Counted from the first letter of the stretch, positions 1-9,195 are shown. The stretch: 48,567 bases of DNA from Sulfuricurvum sp. (GCF_028688295.1 NZ_JAQTYM010000006.1:19261-67827), one strand, 5' to 3'. The notes: generated by a model from the sequence alone, not told the origin. Numbers and translations are program-made.

Positions 1-1
1 A

Positions 2-49
2 GCGAAGATGGGGGAGTGGATTGAAAAAGTCTGGAAAAATCGCTCTTAA
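2..49 (+). CDS. Possible 3' end of a gene entering from the left edge
   Basis: An open frame runs from the window edge to a TAA at 47-49 and encodes 15 residues ending in WIEKVWKNRS. Its stop overlaps the stop of the convergent response regulator gene by two bases, a normal arrangement for tail-to-tail genes. The fragment is too short to recognise a family, and an open frame of this length can occur by chance. Confidence 0.3.
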   Translation, partial: AKMGEWIEKVWKNRS

Positions 50-786
50 TGTATCGATGATAACCGATACCCCATCCCATAAATACTCGTAAGCGCTTTC
101 TCTGGAAGCTTTTTTCGCAACCGCATCATCATACCGCGAAGATTATCGGAATTCAAATCAATGTTGTTGTGATAAAAATGATAGAGTATCTCATCGGTAG
201 TGCATACTTGTTCAAACTTTTTAACCAAAATTTCCATTAATAAAATTTCATATTTGGTTAGGGTGATTATCTCATCACCTTGAAAAAATATTTTTTTCTC
301 ATTATCCCAAAAGAACTCATCCGAAAGATGGACAATGTGGAGTGGTTTTGTCGAAATAACAGGGGAAGTATTGATTTTGGAACATACTTTATGCAAAGTA
401 TCAAACATTTCAGGATATTGCACCGGTTTGGTGATGAATTGAGACACTCCGATGTTTATAAGTTGGAGAAGATAGTCCGTTTCCGTATGGGCTGAGAGGA
501 TGATGATCGGTTGATCTTCTCTGATTGATCGTAATTCGGCAGTGAGTTCTACTCCATCCATTCTTGGCATTTGAATGTCTGAGATGACGAGATCGTAATG
601 CTTTTGTTTGGTATGGAAATACTCATTATACTTCTCAAGAGCATCGCGACCGTCTATCGCACTATCTACACGATAAAAGTATTCTTCAAATACCGCAACC
701 ATACGAATACGTAAAGGGTCACTGTCTTCTGCAAAAAGAAGGGACAAGCGTTTTGTTTGTTCTAAAAGATGTTGTTGATTAATCAT
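46..786 (-). CDS. OmpR-type response regulator (REC plus winged helix)
   Basis: A two-component response regulator of 246 residues. The receiver domain (about 1-125) has the acidic pair E20/D21 in LLFAEDSD, the phospho-acceptor D70 in VISDIQMPRMDG and K120 in ITKPV. The C-terminal part (about 155-240) resembles an OmpR/PhoB winged helix: LTKYEILLMEILV followed by a recognition-helix region rich in Arg and Lys (RGMMMRLRKKL) and the final GMGYRL wing. The frame stays open upstream to 1092, but that would lie inside metH, so I place the start at the ATG at 786, seven residues before the receiver fold begins. There is no good Shine-Dalgarno site; a TATAAT lies a few bases upstream. It could partner the large sensor kinase at 4459-7002, on the other side of metH, but nothing in the sequence proves this. 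Confidence 0.85.
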   Translation of the reverse strand: MINQQHLLEQTKRLSLLFAEDSDPLRIRMVAVFEEYFYRVDSAIDGRDALEKYNEYFHTKQKHYDLVISDIQMPRMDGVELTAELRSIREDQPIIILSAHTETDYLLQLINIGVSQFITKPVQYPEMFDTLHKVCSKINTSPVISTKPLHIVHLSDEFFWDNEKKIFFQGDEIITLTKYEILLMEILVKKFEQVCTTDEILYHFYHNNIDLNSDNLRGMMMRLRKKLPEKALTSIYGMGYRLSSIH

Positions 787-793
787 TTGAAAA

Positions 794-799
794 ATTATA
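794..799 (-). promoter_or_regulatory. Predicted -10 box very close to the response regulator start
   Basis: Read on the minus strand, TATAAT lies eight bases upstream of the ATG at 786. A transcript started from it would begin at or next to the start codon, giving a leaderless or nearly leaderless mRNA. There is no recognisable -35 box, which is usual for sigma-70 promoters in this phylum. Confidence 0.4.
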
Positions 800-821
800 G
801 CATAAATGAAAATGGAGATTT

Positions 822-841
822 TAAGGGGGCTTGGAGCCCCC
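822..841 (-). terminator. Hairpin after metH, probable terminator
   Basis: GGGGGC and GCCCCC arms (825-830 and 836-841) enclose a five-base loop, 21 bases past the metH stop. On the minus strand the hairpin is followed by TTAAAATCT, a weak U-tract, so it may be a leaky terminator that lets some transcription reach the response regulator gene. Confidence 0.5.
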
Positions 842-862
842 ATGAACTCGTGTTTTTCATTT

Positions 863-3800
863 TTAAATGTTGTAGTAGGTTGCTTCTTTATGATGGACAA
901 CGAGTGCCGTCGTGCTTTGCTCAGGGTGAATTTGGAACGTTTCAGAGAGGGTAATACCAAACTCTTCGGGACGTAATAGATCAAAAATGATACGACTTTG
1001 CTCCAGATCAGGACACGCAGGGTACCCGAAACTGTAGCGTGCTCCCGCATAGCGGTTGAGGCGAACGTCTCGCAAGCTGAACCCCTCATCATCGTGTGCG
1101 ATACCTAGATCCAAACGGATCTGTTTGTGCGCCACTTCGGCTAACGCTTCGGCAAGCTCCACGCCGAATCCGTGTACCAGATTGTATTCTAGATATTGGT
1201 TAGAGGCGTAAAGTTCTTTTTCGTACTCGCTAAATTTGTCCCCGACGCTAACACACGTTAGCGGCAACACATCATCGCGGGTGTGGGTGAAGAAGTCGCT
1301 CAATGCACGGTGCGGTGCTTTACGTTGGCGCGGAAATTCGAATACATATTTGGCATTTCCGATCACCTCTTCGAGGTTTTGGCGGTTAGCGTTTGCATCG
1401 ATATTCCATCCGCAGCTCTCATCAAAAATTAGGAGCTCATGGTCACTGCTTCGGACGGGATAGTATCCATAAATCACGGTAGGATCAAATAATCCCCTCT
1501 TGATAATCTCCGATTTAATACGTTCATAGGCGGGGTACACTTTAGTATCAAGAAGTTTTTTATACTCTTCAACCGGCATGCCGGCACGTTTGTATCCCCA
1601 GTGCATTTTAAAGAGGCTACGTTTGTTAATCCAACCGCATACCATATCAAAATCGAGCTGCTCTTTACGCAATACTCGTCGTCCCCAAAACGGTGGAGTA
1701 GGGATTCTTACTGCACTCGGCATTTTTAGCTCATGATAGGGAGGGATAACAACGTCGATCACCTCTTTGGCGGCACGTTCAACCATATCACCGCCTAAAC
1801 GGGTATCAAGCCCTACGCTCGGATCGGCGTTGTATTTCTCGATGCGGCTCATCGCGATGACCCCATCAAACGCGTCGCGGCAATAAAAGATTGCTCCGTT
1901 ATAGATCGGTCGGCAAAAATCGTCCACAAAACTGCGAGTGAGTGCTGCACCGCCAAGTAAAACAGGTGTCGTAATCCCTTTGGAAGCCATGATTTCAAGA
2001 TTGTCTTTCATCACTTGGGTCGATTTGACGAGTAATCCCGACATACCGATGGCGTGGATATCGTTCTCTTTCATAACATCGAGATACTCTTCGAGCTCCG
2101 TTTTGATCCCGATATTGATCACCTTGAACCCGTTGTTGGAGAGGATAATATCGACAAGATTTTTCCCTACGTCGTGAACGTCCCCTTTGACGGTGCCGAT
2201 CACGAGGGTGGTATCAGTATCTTTTTCCTGTTTGGAGAGGTAGGGGTTGAGATAATCGACGGTCGTTTTCATCGTCTCGGCACTCTGCAATACAAACGGC
2301 AACTGCATTTTCCCCGATCCGAAAAGCTCACCGACGATTTTCATCGCATCGATAAGAATTTCATTAACGATAGTGTCAGGGTTGATGGTGTGACGCGCTT
2401 TTTCGACCAACGGGATCATCCGCTCTTTATCTCCGTCGAGGAGAAGTTGGGCAATTTTTTCCTCATCACTCATCGCCTCATAGGCTTCGTCGTTTTTGCC
2501 GTTATCAATAGTTTTGTCACTGAAATGGCCGATAAATTTAAAGAGGGACTGATCATCGGGATGGAACAATAGCTCTTCACAGATGCTACGATCCTCTTCG
2601 GACATTTTTGCAAGCGGTACGATGTGTTTGACGTTGATGATGACACTGGTCATTCCCGCTTCGAGACAGTGGTGTAAAAAGACGCTGTTCAAAAAGACAC
2701 GGGCATTCATGCTCAGACCAAACGAGATGTTTGAAAGCCCCAATGTCGAGCCGACGTTCGGATACTTGGCGTGAAGTTGACGGATGGCTTCGAGTGTTTG
2801 GATAGCCGCGTCACGGTATTCCACATCACCGCTTCCTACCGTAAAAGTGAGCATGTCGAACATAAGATTGCGTGGGTCGATGCCGTGGCGGTTGACACAC
2901 AGATCGTAGATACGATCCGCGATCCGCATTTTATCCGCCGTGGTTTTTGCCATCCCTTTTTCATCGATGACGAGACATACGAGTGCCGTTCCGAATTTTT
3001 TGGCGAGAGAACAGATCGCATCGAGCCGCTCTTCCCCGTCTTCGAGGTTGACCGAATTGATGATCGGTTTTCCGCCGATACATTTGAGTGCCTCTTCCAT
3101 CGTGTTGACCCGCGTCGCATCAGGCATCAGCGGAAGGGGGATTTTTTGGTTATAGAGTCTCATAACGTGCGCCATATCGATCGCACCATCACGCCCCGCA
3201 AACTCGACGTTGACATCGAGACAATGGGCACCGTCACGCACTTGGGCTTGTCCGACGCTGAGGGTTCCCTCGTAATCACTCGCGATGATGAGCTCTCGAA
3301 ACGCTTTAGACCCTGTAGAGTTAGAGCGTTCCCCGATCAAAAGGGGAGAGGGTGTTTGAATCAGCTCGACGCTATTAAAGAGCGATGCAACAGAAGCCGG
3401 CATATTCCCGGAAGGTTTTTTAGGGGCGATAGAAGAGACTTTATCAACTAATGCACGGATATGCTGAGGGGTTGTTCCGCAGCATCCGCCGAGAAAACTG
3501 ACACCGTCATAGTTTAAAAAGTCACATTGGAGTTGTGCAAACTCATCAGGCCCCATCGGATAGTACGAGTAACCGCCGCGATTTTGTGGTAGTCCCGCAT
3601 TGGCGTGGACGGAGATCGGTTTAGCCCACACTTCAGAGAGGGTACGTACGTGTTTACCGTATTGCTCCGGTCCCGTTCCGCAGTTGAAACCGAGGCTGAT
3701 GATGTCGAAGGGTTCTAAGATGGTAGCAATCGTTTGTGCATCGGTTCCGATGAGCATACTTCCCGCAAGCTCGATGGTAACAGAGACCATAATAGGAAGC

Positions 3801-4360
3801 TCAGTTCCTCGCTCACGGTTTGCCGCTTCGCAGGCGTGGAGTGCCGCTTTGATCTGGAGCGGGTCTTGGCATGTTTCTAAGAGGAAGATATCGCATCCGC
3901 CGTCGATAAGACCCAAACAACACTCCAAATATCCCGTAAACATTTCATCGTAGTGAATGTGCCCTAGAGAGGGGAGTTTGGTTCCCGGCCCGATAGAACC
4001 GAGGACAAATCGGGGATGTTCGGGTGTGGAGAATTTGTCACACTCCGTTTTACATACCGCCGCACCTGCACGGGAGAGCTCGTACGAGCGATGTCCGATC
4101 CCGTATTCATCCAAAACCCAGTTAAAAGAACCGAAGGTATTGGTGGTGATAAGATCGGCTCCTGCCGTGAGGTAGGCGTGAAAAATATCGCTCATAACTT
4201 CAGGAGCGGTGACGTTGAGGAGTTCATTACACCCCTCTAGTCCTTCCCAAGCAGACTCGGGTATCTTGTCGGCACGTTCCTGAAGCTGAGTCCCCATAGC
4301 ACCGTCGATGATGAGGGGGCGGCGGGAGATGGTTTCAAGAAGTGTTTGTTTGACCGACAT
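863..4360 (-). CDS. metH: Cobalamin-dependent methionine synthase
   Basis: MetH transfers the methyl group of 5-methyltetrahydrofolate to homocysteine through methylcobalamin, in the cytoplasm. All four modules are present in 1165 residues. The homocysteine/zinc domain (about 1-310) has C227 and the C293-C294 pair in GGCCGTTP. The pterin-binding domain (about 335-600) contains the LIGERSN motif. The B12 cap and binding domains (about 640-880) carry the cobalt ligand H729 in GDVHDVGKN. The S-adenosylmethionine reactivation domain (about 900-1165) has the GYPACPD motif. Length is close to the usual 1150-1230. The ATG start is preceded by AAAGAG, and the start of the protein (MSVKQTLLETISRR) fits the family. 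The gene is divergent from the sensor kinase at 4459 and is followed by a hairpin. Confidence 0.97.
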   Translation of the reverse strand: MSVKQTLLETISRRPLIIDGAMGTQLQERADKIPESAWEGLEGCNELLNVTAPEVMSDIFHAYLTAGADLITTNTFGSFNWVLDEYGIGHRSYELSRAGAAVCKTECDKFSTPEHPRFVLGSIGPGTKLPSLGHIHYDEMFTGYLECCLGLIDGGCDIFLLETCQDPLQIKAALHACEAANRERGTELPIMVSVTIELAGSMLIGTDAQTIATILEPFDIISLGFNCGTGPEQYGKHVRTLSEVWAKPISVHANAGLPQNRGGYSYYPMGPDEFAQLQCDFLNYDGVSFLGGCCGTTPQHIRALVDKVSSIAPKKPSGNMPASVASLFNSVELIQTPSPLLIGERSNSTGSKAFRELIIASDYEGTLSVGQAQVRDGAHCLDVNVEFAGRDGAIDMAHVMRLYNQKIPLPLMPDATRVNTMEEALKCIGGKPIINSVNLEDGEERLDAICSLAKKFGTALVCLVIDEKGMAKTTADKMRIADRIYDLCVNRHGIDPRNLMFDMLTFTVGSGDVEYRDAAIQTLEAIRQLHAKYPNVGSTLGLSNISFGLSMNARVFLNSVFLHHCLEAGMTSVIINVKHIVPLAKMSEEDRSICEELLFHPDDQSLFKFIGHFSDKTIDNGKNDEAYEAMSDEEKIAQLLLDGDKERMIPLVEKARHTINPDTIVNEILIDAMKIVGELFGSGKMQLPFVLQSAETMKTTVDYLNPYLSKQEKDTDTTLVIGTVKGDVHDVGKNLVDIILSNNGFKVINIGIKTELEEYLDVMKENDIHAIGMSGLLVKSTQVMKDNLEIMASKGITTPVLLGGAALTRSFVDDFCRPIYNGAIFYCRDAFDGVIAMSRIEKYNADPSVGLDTRLGGDMVERAAKEVIDVVIPPYHELKMPSAVRIPTPPFWGRRVLRKEQLDFDMVCGWINKRSLFKMHWGYKRAGMPVEEYKKLLDTKVYPAYERIKSEIIKRGLFDPTVIYGYYPVRSSDHELLIFDESCGWNIDANANRQNLEEVIGNAKYVFEFPRQRKAPHRALSDFFTHTRDDVLPLTCVSVGDKFSEYEKELYASNQYLEYNLVHGFGVELAEALAEVAHKQIRLDLGIAHDDEGFSLRDVRLNRYAGARYSFGYPACPDLEQSRIIFDLLRPEEFGITLSETFQIHPEQSTTALVVHHKEATYYNI

Positions 4361-4431
4361 AAATGCTCTTTGTGTAAAAATTAGTTCTTTATTTTACCCC
4401 AAAGGAGCATAAGCAGTTCTAAGTATGAAAA

Positions 4432-4437
4432 TATAAT
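4432..4437 (+). promoter_or_regulatory. Predicted -10 box for the large sensor kinase
   Basis: TATAAT lies 21 bases upstream of the ATG at 4459, in the 98-base divergent gap with metH. The spacing would give a leader of about 15 bases. No strong ribosome-binding site is seen. Confidence 0.45.
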
Positions 4438-4458
4438 TCTTTGGATACACTCTAACTT

Positions 4459-7002
4459 ATGAAAAAGATACTTTTTTTATCTCTCTTTTTAGTGTCGATC
4501 GTATGGGCGAAAGAGTCGGTAACATTGCAGCTGCCATGGCTCCATCAGTTCCAGTTTGCAGGCTATTACATAGCCAAAGAAAAGGGATATTACGCTAATG
4601 CAGGATTGGATGTCACCATCCTAGATGCACATAACAAACAAGACGCTTTTGATGCCGTAATGGCGGGCAAAGCTCAATACGGTGTCGGGCGTTCTTCGCT
4701 GATAGTGGATTATATCAAAGGTGCCCCTCTTGTTCTCATGGCAGCCGTATTTCAATCTTCTCCGATGATGCTCCTAAGTCGAAAAGATGCCAATATCCGT
4801 AGTGCCAAAGATTTAAAAAACAAACGGATAATGCTAACTGCTGATACGATCGAGGGGGCTGAGATGCAGGCGATGCTTCGAAGTGTCGGATTGCAATTCA
4901 GTGATTTGGATCTACAAGAACACTCGTATGATCCGATGTCATTGGCTAGAGGAGAAACCGATGCAATGGTCTCTTATCTCTCAAATGAACCCTATATTCT
5001 CCAAAAAGCAGGGGTTGAAACACATGCTATTCATCCCAAAGAGTATGGATTTGATTTTTACAGCGATATTTTATTTACAACGACCAATGAGACCATTAAA
5101 AACCCACAAAGGGCCGAAGCCTTTTACGATGCATCGATAAAAGGGTGGCTGTGGGCCTTTGATCATATTGAAGAGACGGCAGCGTTGATTTATCGTGATT
5201 ACAATCCACAGCATAAATCACTCGATGCCCTCATTTTTGAGGGACGAGCACTTAAAGAGTTGGCTTTTCGACCAAATATCGCTTTTGGTAGTATTGATCC
5301 GGTACGGCTAGAGATGATAGCACAGGGATATCGACTGATGGGGGTAGTCCAATCTATTCCTTCATTTGAGCCTTTACGTTACAAACACAGCGCATTACAA
5401 CTGAGTGAAAAAGAGAAGCAATGGCTACGTGATCATCCGGTCATTCGAGTCGGAATTGATCAAAACTGGCCTCCGATAGAATCGGTGGATGAAAAAGGGA
5501 GACACGCAGGAGTCAGCGCATCGTACTTGAAACTTCTCGAAAAGCGGTTGGGCGTACATTTTGAGATTGATTACAGTCGAAGCCAATGGAGTGATTCTCT
5601 CCGTTCTGTTCAAAATAAAGAGATCGATATGCTCTCGTGTGCGGCGATCACAGATAAACGTCGTGAAAGTCTCCTTTTTAGCCGTCCCTATCTCAAACAA
5701 TCAGTTGTCATTGTTGCCGATTCGGATGTAGGATATGTGAATGATTTGAACGATTTGAGTGGAAAAAAAGTTTCGGTTGTCCGTTCCTATGCCACGGAAG
5801 AGTATCTACGCACCTATTATCCAAAAATTATCCCCGTCGTTGCCGATACCTCTCTTGAAGCACTTCAAAAAGTTACTTCGGGCGAGGCGTATGCCTGTAT
5901 CGAAGGGCTAGGAGTTGTTAGTCATCTTATCGAACGCCATAATCTAAAACGACTTAAGGTCGTCGGGGAAACGTCGTACCGATATGAACTCGCCTTTGCT
6001 TTCCGCAATGATTGGGGGATGTTAGCTTCTATCTCGGATAAAGTTCTCGCTTCTATCACCCCATCAGAATATGAAGAGATTCACGGACGTTGGCTTGTTA
6101 TGGAGCGTAATGAACCAGTAAATTATCGCTTAGTCTGGGGTATAGTTGGTTTTATGGGGATATTATTTATTTTAATTGCCTATAAGAATCGTCGTCTTGA
6201 CGTATTAGTACGTCAGCGAACAACAGAGCTTCAAACCTTTAATCAACGGCTTCAAGATGAGATTGAAAAAGCGGTTGAAAAAAACCGAAAACAGGAAAAA
6301 TTGCTGATGCAGCAAGCTAAAATGGCCGAGATTGGTTCTATGCTCGAATCGATTGCGCACCAGTGGCGACAGCCGCTTAATATTTTAGGGCTCTCGATGA
6401 CACGTTTGAATTTGAGTTGCGCGATAGGGGGGAATAGCGAATCTTCAAAAGTGATCGAGATCGCTGAAGCGCAGATCGAATACATGTCGCAGACGATTGA
6501 TGATTTCCGCAATTTTTTCAAACAAGATAAAGATCAAATCTTAGTAAATATTAATACGTTGGTTAATGATGTTGAAGCTCTTTTAGGTCCTTTGTTAATG
6601 CGTAAAAAAATTATTATTGAGCGCGATATTGATATGACGATCGAAGTTTTAGTCTATCCAAATGAGCTAAAACAGGTTGTTATTAATCTTGTAAATAATG
6701 CACGTGAAGCGATAGAACAGCATCGGGGACGTGAGCGGGTAATCCTCATCCGTTGTGTTGAGGATGAGCAATATTGTACAATAGCTATTGAAGATACGGG
6801 AGGGGGCATATCCCCTGATATTATTGATAAAATTTTCGATCCGTACTTTACAACCAAATTTGAGTCCCAAGGGACAGGGATCGGGTTGTATATGGCGAAA
6901 ATGATTGTTGAAAAACACTTTTTAGGAAAACTCAGTGTACACAATACCTCTAAAGGGGCTTGTTTTGAAATCCGTCTTAATCGAGTGATAAAAGAGGGTT
7001 GA
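4459..7002 (+). CDS. Sensor histidine kinase with tandem periplasmic binding-protein domains
   Basis: A membrane sensor kinase of 847 residues. It begins with a signal peptide (1-17, MKKILFLSLFLVSIVWA). Next come an NMT1/THI5-like substrate-binding domain (about 20-250, with the FQFAGYYIAKEKGYY segment) and a second, family-3 solute-binding domain (about 330-545, starting VIRVGIDQNWPP). A single membrane segment (about 558-577) leads into a short coiled coil and the kinase core. H634 in IAHQWRQPL is the predicted phosphorylated histidine; the ATPase has the N-box (NLVNNAREAI), DTGGGI and GTGIGLY. So it should sense a small ligand outside the inner membrane and phosphorylate a regulator. The ligand is unknown; NMT1/THI5 relatives bind pyrimidine and other small molecules. 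Its 3' end overlaps the convergent kinase gene by 26 bases. No regulator is adjacent on its strand; the one at 46-786 is a candidate. Confidence 0.93.
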   Translation: MKKILFLSLFLVSIVWAKESVTLQLPWLHQFQFAGYYIAKEKGYYANAGLDVTILDAHNKQDAFDAVMAGKAQYGVGRSSLIVDYIKGAPLVLMAAVFQSSPMMLLSRKDANIRSAKDLKNKRIMLTADTIEGAEMQAMLRSVGLQFSDLDLQEHSYDPMSLARGETDAMVSYLSNEPYILQKAGVETHAIHPKEYGFDFYSDILFTTTNETIKNPQRAEAFYDASIKGWLWAFDHIEETAALIYRDYNPQHKSLDALIFEGRALKELAFRPNIAFGSIDPVRLEMIAQGYRLMGVVQSIPSFEPLRYKHSALQLSEKEKQWLRDHPVIRVGIDQNWPPIESVDEKGRHAGVSASYLKLLEKRLGVHFEIDYSRSQWSDSLRSVQNKEIDMLSCAAITDKRRESLLFSRPYLKQSVVIVADSDVGYVNDLNDLSGKKVSVVRSYATEEYLRTYYPKIIPVVADTSLEALQKVTSGEAYACIEGLGVVSHLIERHNLKRLKVVGETSYRYELAFAFRNDWGMLASISDKVLASITPSEYEEIHGRWLVMERNEPVNYRLVWGIVGFMGILFILIAYKNRRLDVLVRQRTTELQTFNQRLQDEIEKAVEKNRKQEKLLMQQAKMAEIGSMLESIAHQWRQPLNILGLSMTRLNLSCAIGGNSESSKVIEIAEAQIEYMSQTIDDFRNFFKQDKDQILVNINTLVNDVEALLGPLLMRKKIIIERDIDMTIEVLVYPNELKQVVINLVNNAREAIEQHRGRERVILIRCVEDEQYCTIAIEDTGGGISPDIIDKIFDPYFTTKFESQGTGIGLYMAKMIVEKHFLGKLSVHNTSKGACFEIRLNRVIKEG

Positions 7003-8233
7003 GGCATATTACCTCAAAGCAATGCTCCCCATGGGAATAACGATAATTGAGGGTAAAATTATGGGCATCTAATATGGATTTGATAATATAGAGTCCTAGC
7101 CCGAAACTTTGTGAATTTTCATGGTGATGAAAAAACGGTTCACTTAGGGTTTGCAATGTACACCCTGAGGGCCATGGTTCAGCTTTGTTAGAAAAGAGAA
7201 TAGTGGTACCGTTTTGAACGATAGAGACTTTGCCATCTGAACTGTATTTGATCCCGTTATCGATAAGATTTTTAAAGACCGTGACGAGTACTTCACAATC
7301 TGCATATATGGATGTTCCACTTAACTGCAGATTGATAGTCTCATTGTTTAGAAAAAGCAATGTTTTAGCTTTTTCGATAAGATGTTTCGGATCACACTCT
7401 TGAAGATGAGGTGACAGTGCTCCAGAGGTGATTTGCTCTACTTTAACCAGCTCCGCTATTAAGTGTTCCATTCGTGAAAATGCCCGCTCTAAAATCGATT
7501 TTTCTTCACCGTTTTTGAGGAAAGGGAGTGCTAATTTACCGACGGTAATCGGAGTCTTTAACTCATGCATGATATTACGTAAAAAAAGTCTGCGCGCTTC
7601 GAGAAGCGTTTGATTTTTATGCATTGCACTATCAAGCGCACGAGAAACCAGAGAAATCTCATCTTTTTTACCACTTTTTATAGGGGCATAAAACCCTGAA
7701 TTTGCATAATGGTTGATCGAATGGATCAAGGTTTTAAGGGGGAAAAGGGTTCGGATAATCAGCCAGTACAAAAGCAAGAGCGTTAATATTAGGATGACAA
7801 ATACGGCTGCTGGCCAAAAGGATTGTTTTGCGGCATCAGTTTTGATTACCAATAGCGGAGGAGTCGCTTTAGTGAGGTAAATATAGAGATGATTTTCATC
7901 TTTTAAAATCTGTATTCGTCCCTCTTTGAGGGAGTCTTTAATCGCTTCAGGATAGTTTTCAGGGATGTAGGGAAGGCCATTGCTCAGGGTGTTAATGAGA
8001 TCAGGGTGCGGTTCAGCAACACTGTAACCTTGTTCTTGTAAAAACGAACGCCGTTCGTTTTGATCCAGAACGATACTTTTACGTAATACGAGGAGTAGTT
8101 TCCCTGCTTCGAGTTCCAGTTGTTTTGTATGCTCTTGGGCTAGTTTTTGGTGTAAAAAATAAAATCCAAATCCCATGACACTTAAGGTAAAGAGAAAAAA
8201 CAGGGTAATACGAAGAAAGATACTATGGCGCAT
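6977..8233 (-). CDS. ArsS-like sensor histidine kinase
   Basis: A 418-residue membrane histidine kinase with membrane segments at about 7-27 and 138-162 around a short periplasmic loop of about 110 residues. A HAMP-like linker follows, then a HisKA domain with H223 in IMHELKTPI. The C-terminal ATPase is compact, with NLIDNGIKYS and the late FGLGLYIIKSI box. The N-terminal sequence and general build match the ArsS family of Helicobacter and Campylobacter, which senses acid in H. pylori; the signal here is not known. The start lies three bases after the stop of the regulator gene, so the two are co-transcribed and probably coupled in translation. Confidence 0.9.
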   Translation of the reverse strand: MRHSIFLRITLFFLFTLSVMGFGFYFLHQKLAQEHTKQLELEAGKLLLVLRKSIVLDQNERRSFLQEQGYSVAEPHPDLINTLSNGLPYIPENYPEAIKDSLKEGRIQILKDENHLYIYLTKATPPLLVIKTDAAKQSFWPAAVFVILILTLLLLYWLIIRTLFPLKTLIHSINHYANSGFYAPIKSGKKDEISLVSRALDSAMHKNQTLLEARRLFLRNIMHELKTPITVGKLALPFLKNGEEKSILERAFSRMEHLIAELVKVEQITSGALSPHLQECDPKHLIEKAKTLLFLNNETINLQLSGTSIYADCEVLVTVFKNLIDNGIKYSSDGKVSIVQNGTTILFSNKAEPWPSGCTLQTLSEPFFHHHENSQSFGLGLYIIKSILDAHNFTLNYRYSHGEHCFEVICLNPLLSLD

Positions 8234-8236
8234 TAC

Positions 8237-8902
8237 TTAGCCTGAAAACCGATAACCGCTTCCGCGAATAGAGTGGATAAAGCGGGGACTTTTTGGGTCT
8301 TTTTCAATTTTTTGACGTAAGCGACTAATGATAACATCGATGGTTCGAACCGAACTTTCCCAAGAAATAGCTTCGGAGTTGTTGGAGAGAAAATCACGGC
8401 TGAGTGTTTGGTTCGGGTGGAGGATAAAAAGGGATAACAGCTCATATTCAGCACGCGTCAAAGAGAGCTGTGCGCCGTTAAAAAAGATTGTCTGCTCATT
8501 TTCATTGAGCATAAAGGGCTTATTTTTTTTCTCTAGGGTAGGTCGATAGCGGCGTAGAACGCTTTTAATACGTGCGATTAATTCACGAGGCTCATACGGT
8601 TTTGGGAGGTAATCATCTGCTCCGTATTCCAGTCCGATTACTTTGTCGTTGATATCACTTCTGGCACTGGAGATCAGAATAGGGATATCAGTTTTTTGGC
8701 GGATCATTTTGCACAGTGCTAACCCATCCATCTGTGGGAGTGTTAAATCCAAAATGATTAGATCAAAATGGTCGGTCTCTAATAAATTAAGACCGGCAGA
8801 GGGGGTTGATACGGCATTAAGTGCTATCCCATAATTTTTGAGATAATTCACCAACAATGTTGTGATATCGGGGTCATCTTCGACCATCAGGGCTTGAAGC
8901 AT
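8237..8902 (-). CDS. ArsR-like OmpR-family response regulator
   Basis: A 221-residue DNA-binding response regulator. The receiver domain has D9/D10 in VEDDPD, phospho-acceptor D52 in LILDLTLPQMDG and the lysine of YLPKPYEP. The winged-helix domain (about 125-221) includes LTRAEYELLSLF, the helix VRTIDVIISRLRQKIE and the IRGSGYRF end. It is most similar in build to the H. pylori HP0166/ArsR group of the two-component system, not to the unrelated metalloid repressor also called ArsR. It lies between a small exported protein gene (11-base gap) and its kinase (3-base gap), which suggests a three-gene operon. Confidence 0.93.
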   Translation of the reverse strand: MLQALMVEDDPDITTLLVNYLKNYGIALNAVSTPSAGLNLLETDHFDLIILDLTLPQMDGLALCKMIRQKTDIPILISSARSDINDKVIGLEYGADDYLPKPYEPRELIARIKSVLRRYRPTLEKKNKPFMLNENEQTIFFNGAQLSLTRAEYELLSLFILHPNQTLSRDFLSNNSEAISWESSVRTIDVIISRLRQKIEKDPKSPRFIHSIRGSGYRFSG

Positions 8903-8913
8903 CGTTACCTTTC

Positions 8914-9156
8914 TTAGTTGGTATTACAAAGACTCTTTTGGCGTGCGCAAAAGAGTTTCCGTTGGTACGGATTAAGCACTTCGATTTGTTTAGCATAAGT
9001 GTGCCGTTTTACCTGCTCTAGTGTTGCATCTATCCGCTGTAGTTGTTTGACCTGATTCTCTGTCAGGTTTAGATCTGACGACATTGTAATAGGGGTTGAT
9101 GTGGATGCCGCTAGATAGGCACAACTTAAAGTTGATAAGACAAGTAAACGCATCAT
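8914..9156 (-). CDS. Small exported protein with a Spy/CpxP-like LTxxQ motif
   Basis: An 80-residue protein with an N-terminal signal peptide (about 1-18, ending CAYLAAS) and a short helical mature part. It contains LNLTENQVKQLQRID, which resembles the LTxxQ motif of the Spy/CpxP family of small periplasmic chaperones and stress sensors. The C-terminal part has two cysteines (LFCARQKSLC) that could form a disulfide. The gene is the first of an operon with an OmpR-type regulator and its kinase, as CpxP-like proteins often are, so a role in feedback on the kinase is plausible but unproven. AGGAGT five bases upstream supports the first ATG; a second ATG follows directly and could be used. Confidence 0.75.
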   Translation of the reverse strand: MMRLLVLSTLSCAYLAASTSTPITMSSDLNLTENQVKQLQRIDATLEQVKRHTYAKQIEVLNPYQRKLFCARQKSLCNTN

Positions 9157-9177
9157 AGATTACTCCTTTAAGGTTAT

Positions 9178-9195
9178 TACCTCGTCATTGAGGTA
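9178..9195. repeat. Short inverted repeat upstream of the small exported protein gene
   Basis: TACCTC and GAGGTA surround a six-base spacer, about 20 bases upstream of the ATG at 9156. It could be an operator for an OmpR-type regulator (autoregulation) or a small hairpin in the leader. With six-base arms, chance is possible. Confidence 0.3.

Noticed and set aside
787-1092. N-terminal extension of the response regulator
   Set aside because: The extra 102 codons lie mostly inside the 3' end of metH in another frame and do not resemble any domain; the receiver domain starts right after 786.
2054-3451. Long open frames on the plus strand (172 and 226 codons) inside metH
   Set aside because: They lie fully antisense to metH, whose every domain is intact, and encode no recognisable protein. 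They are by-products of its codon use.
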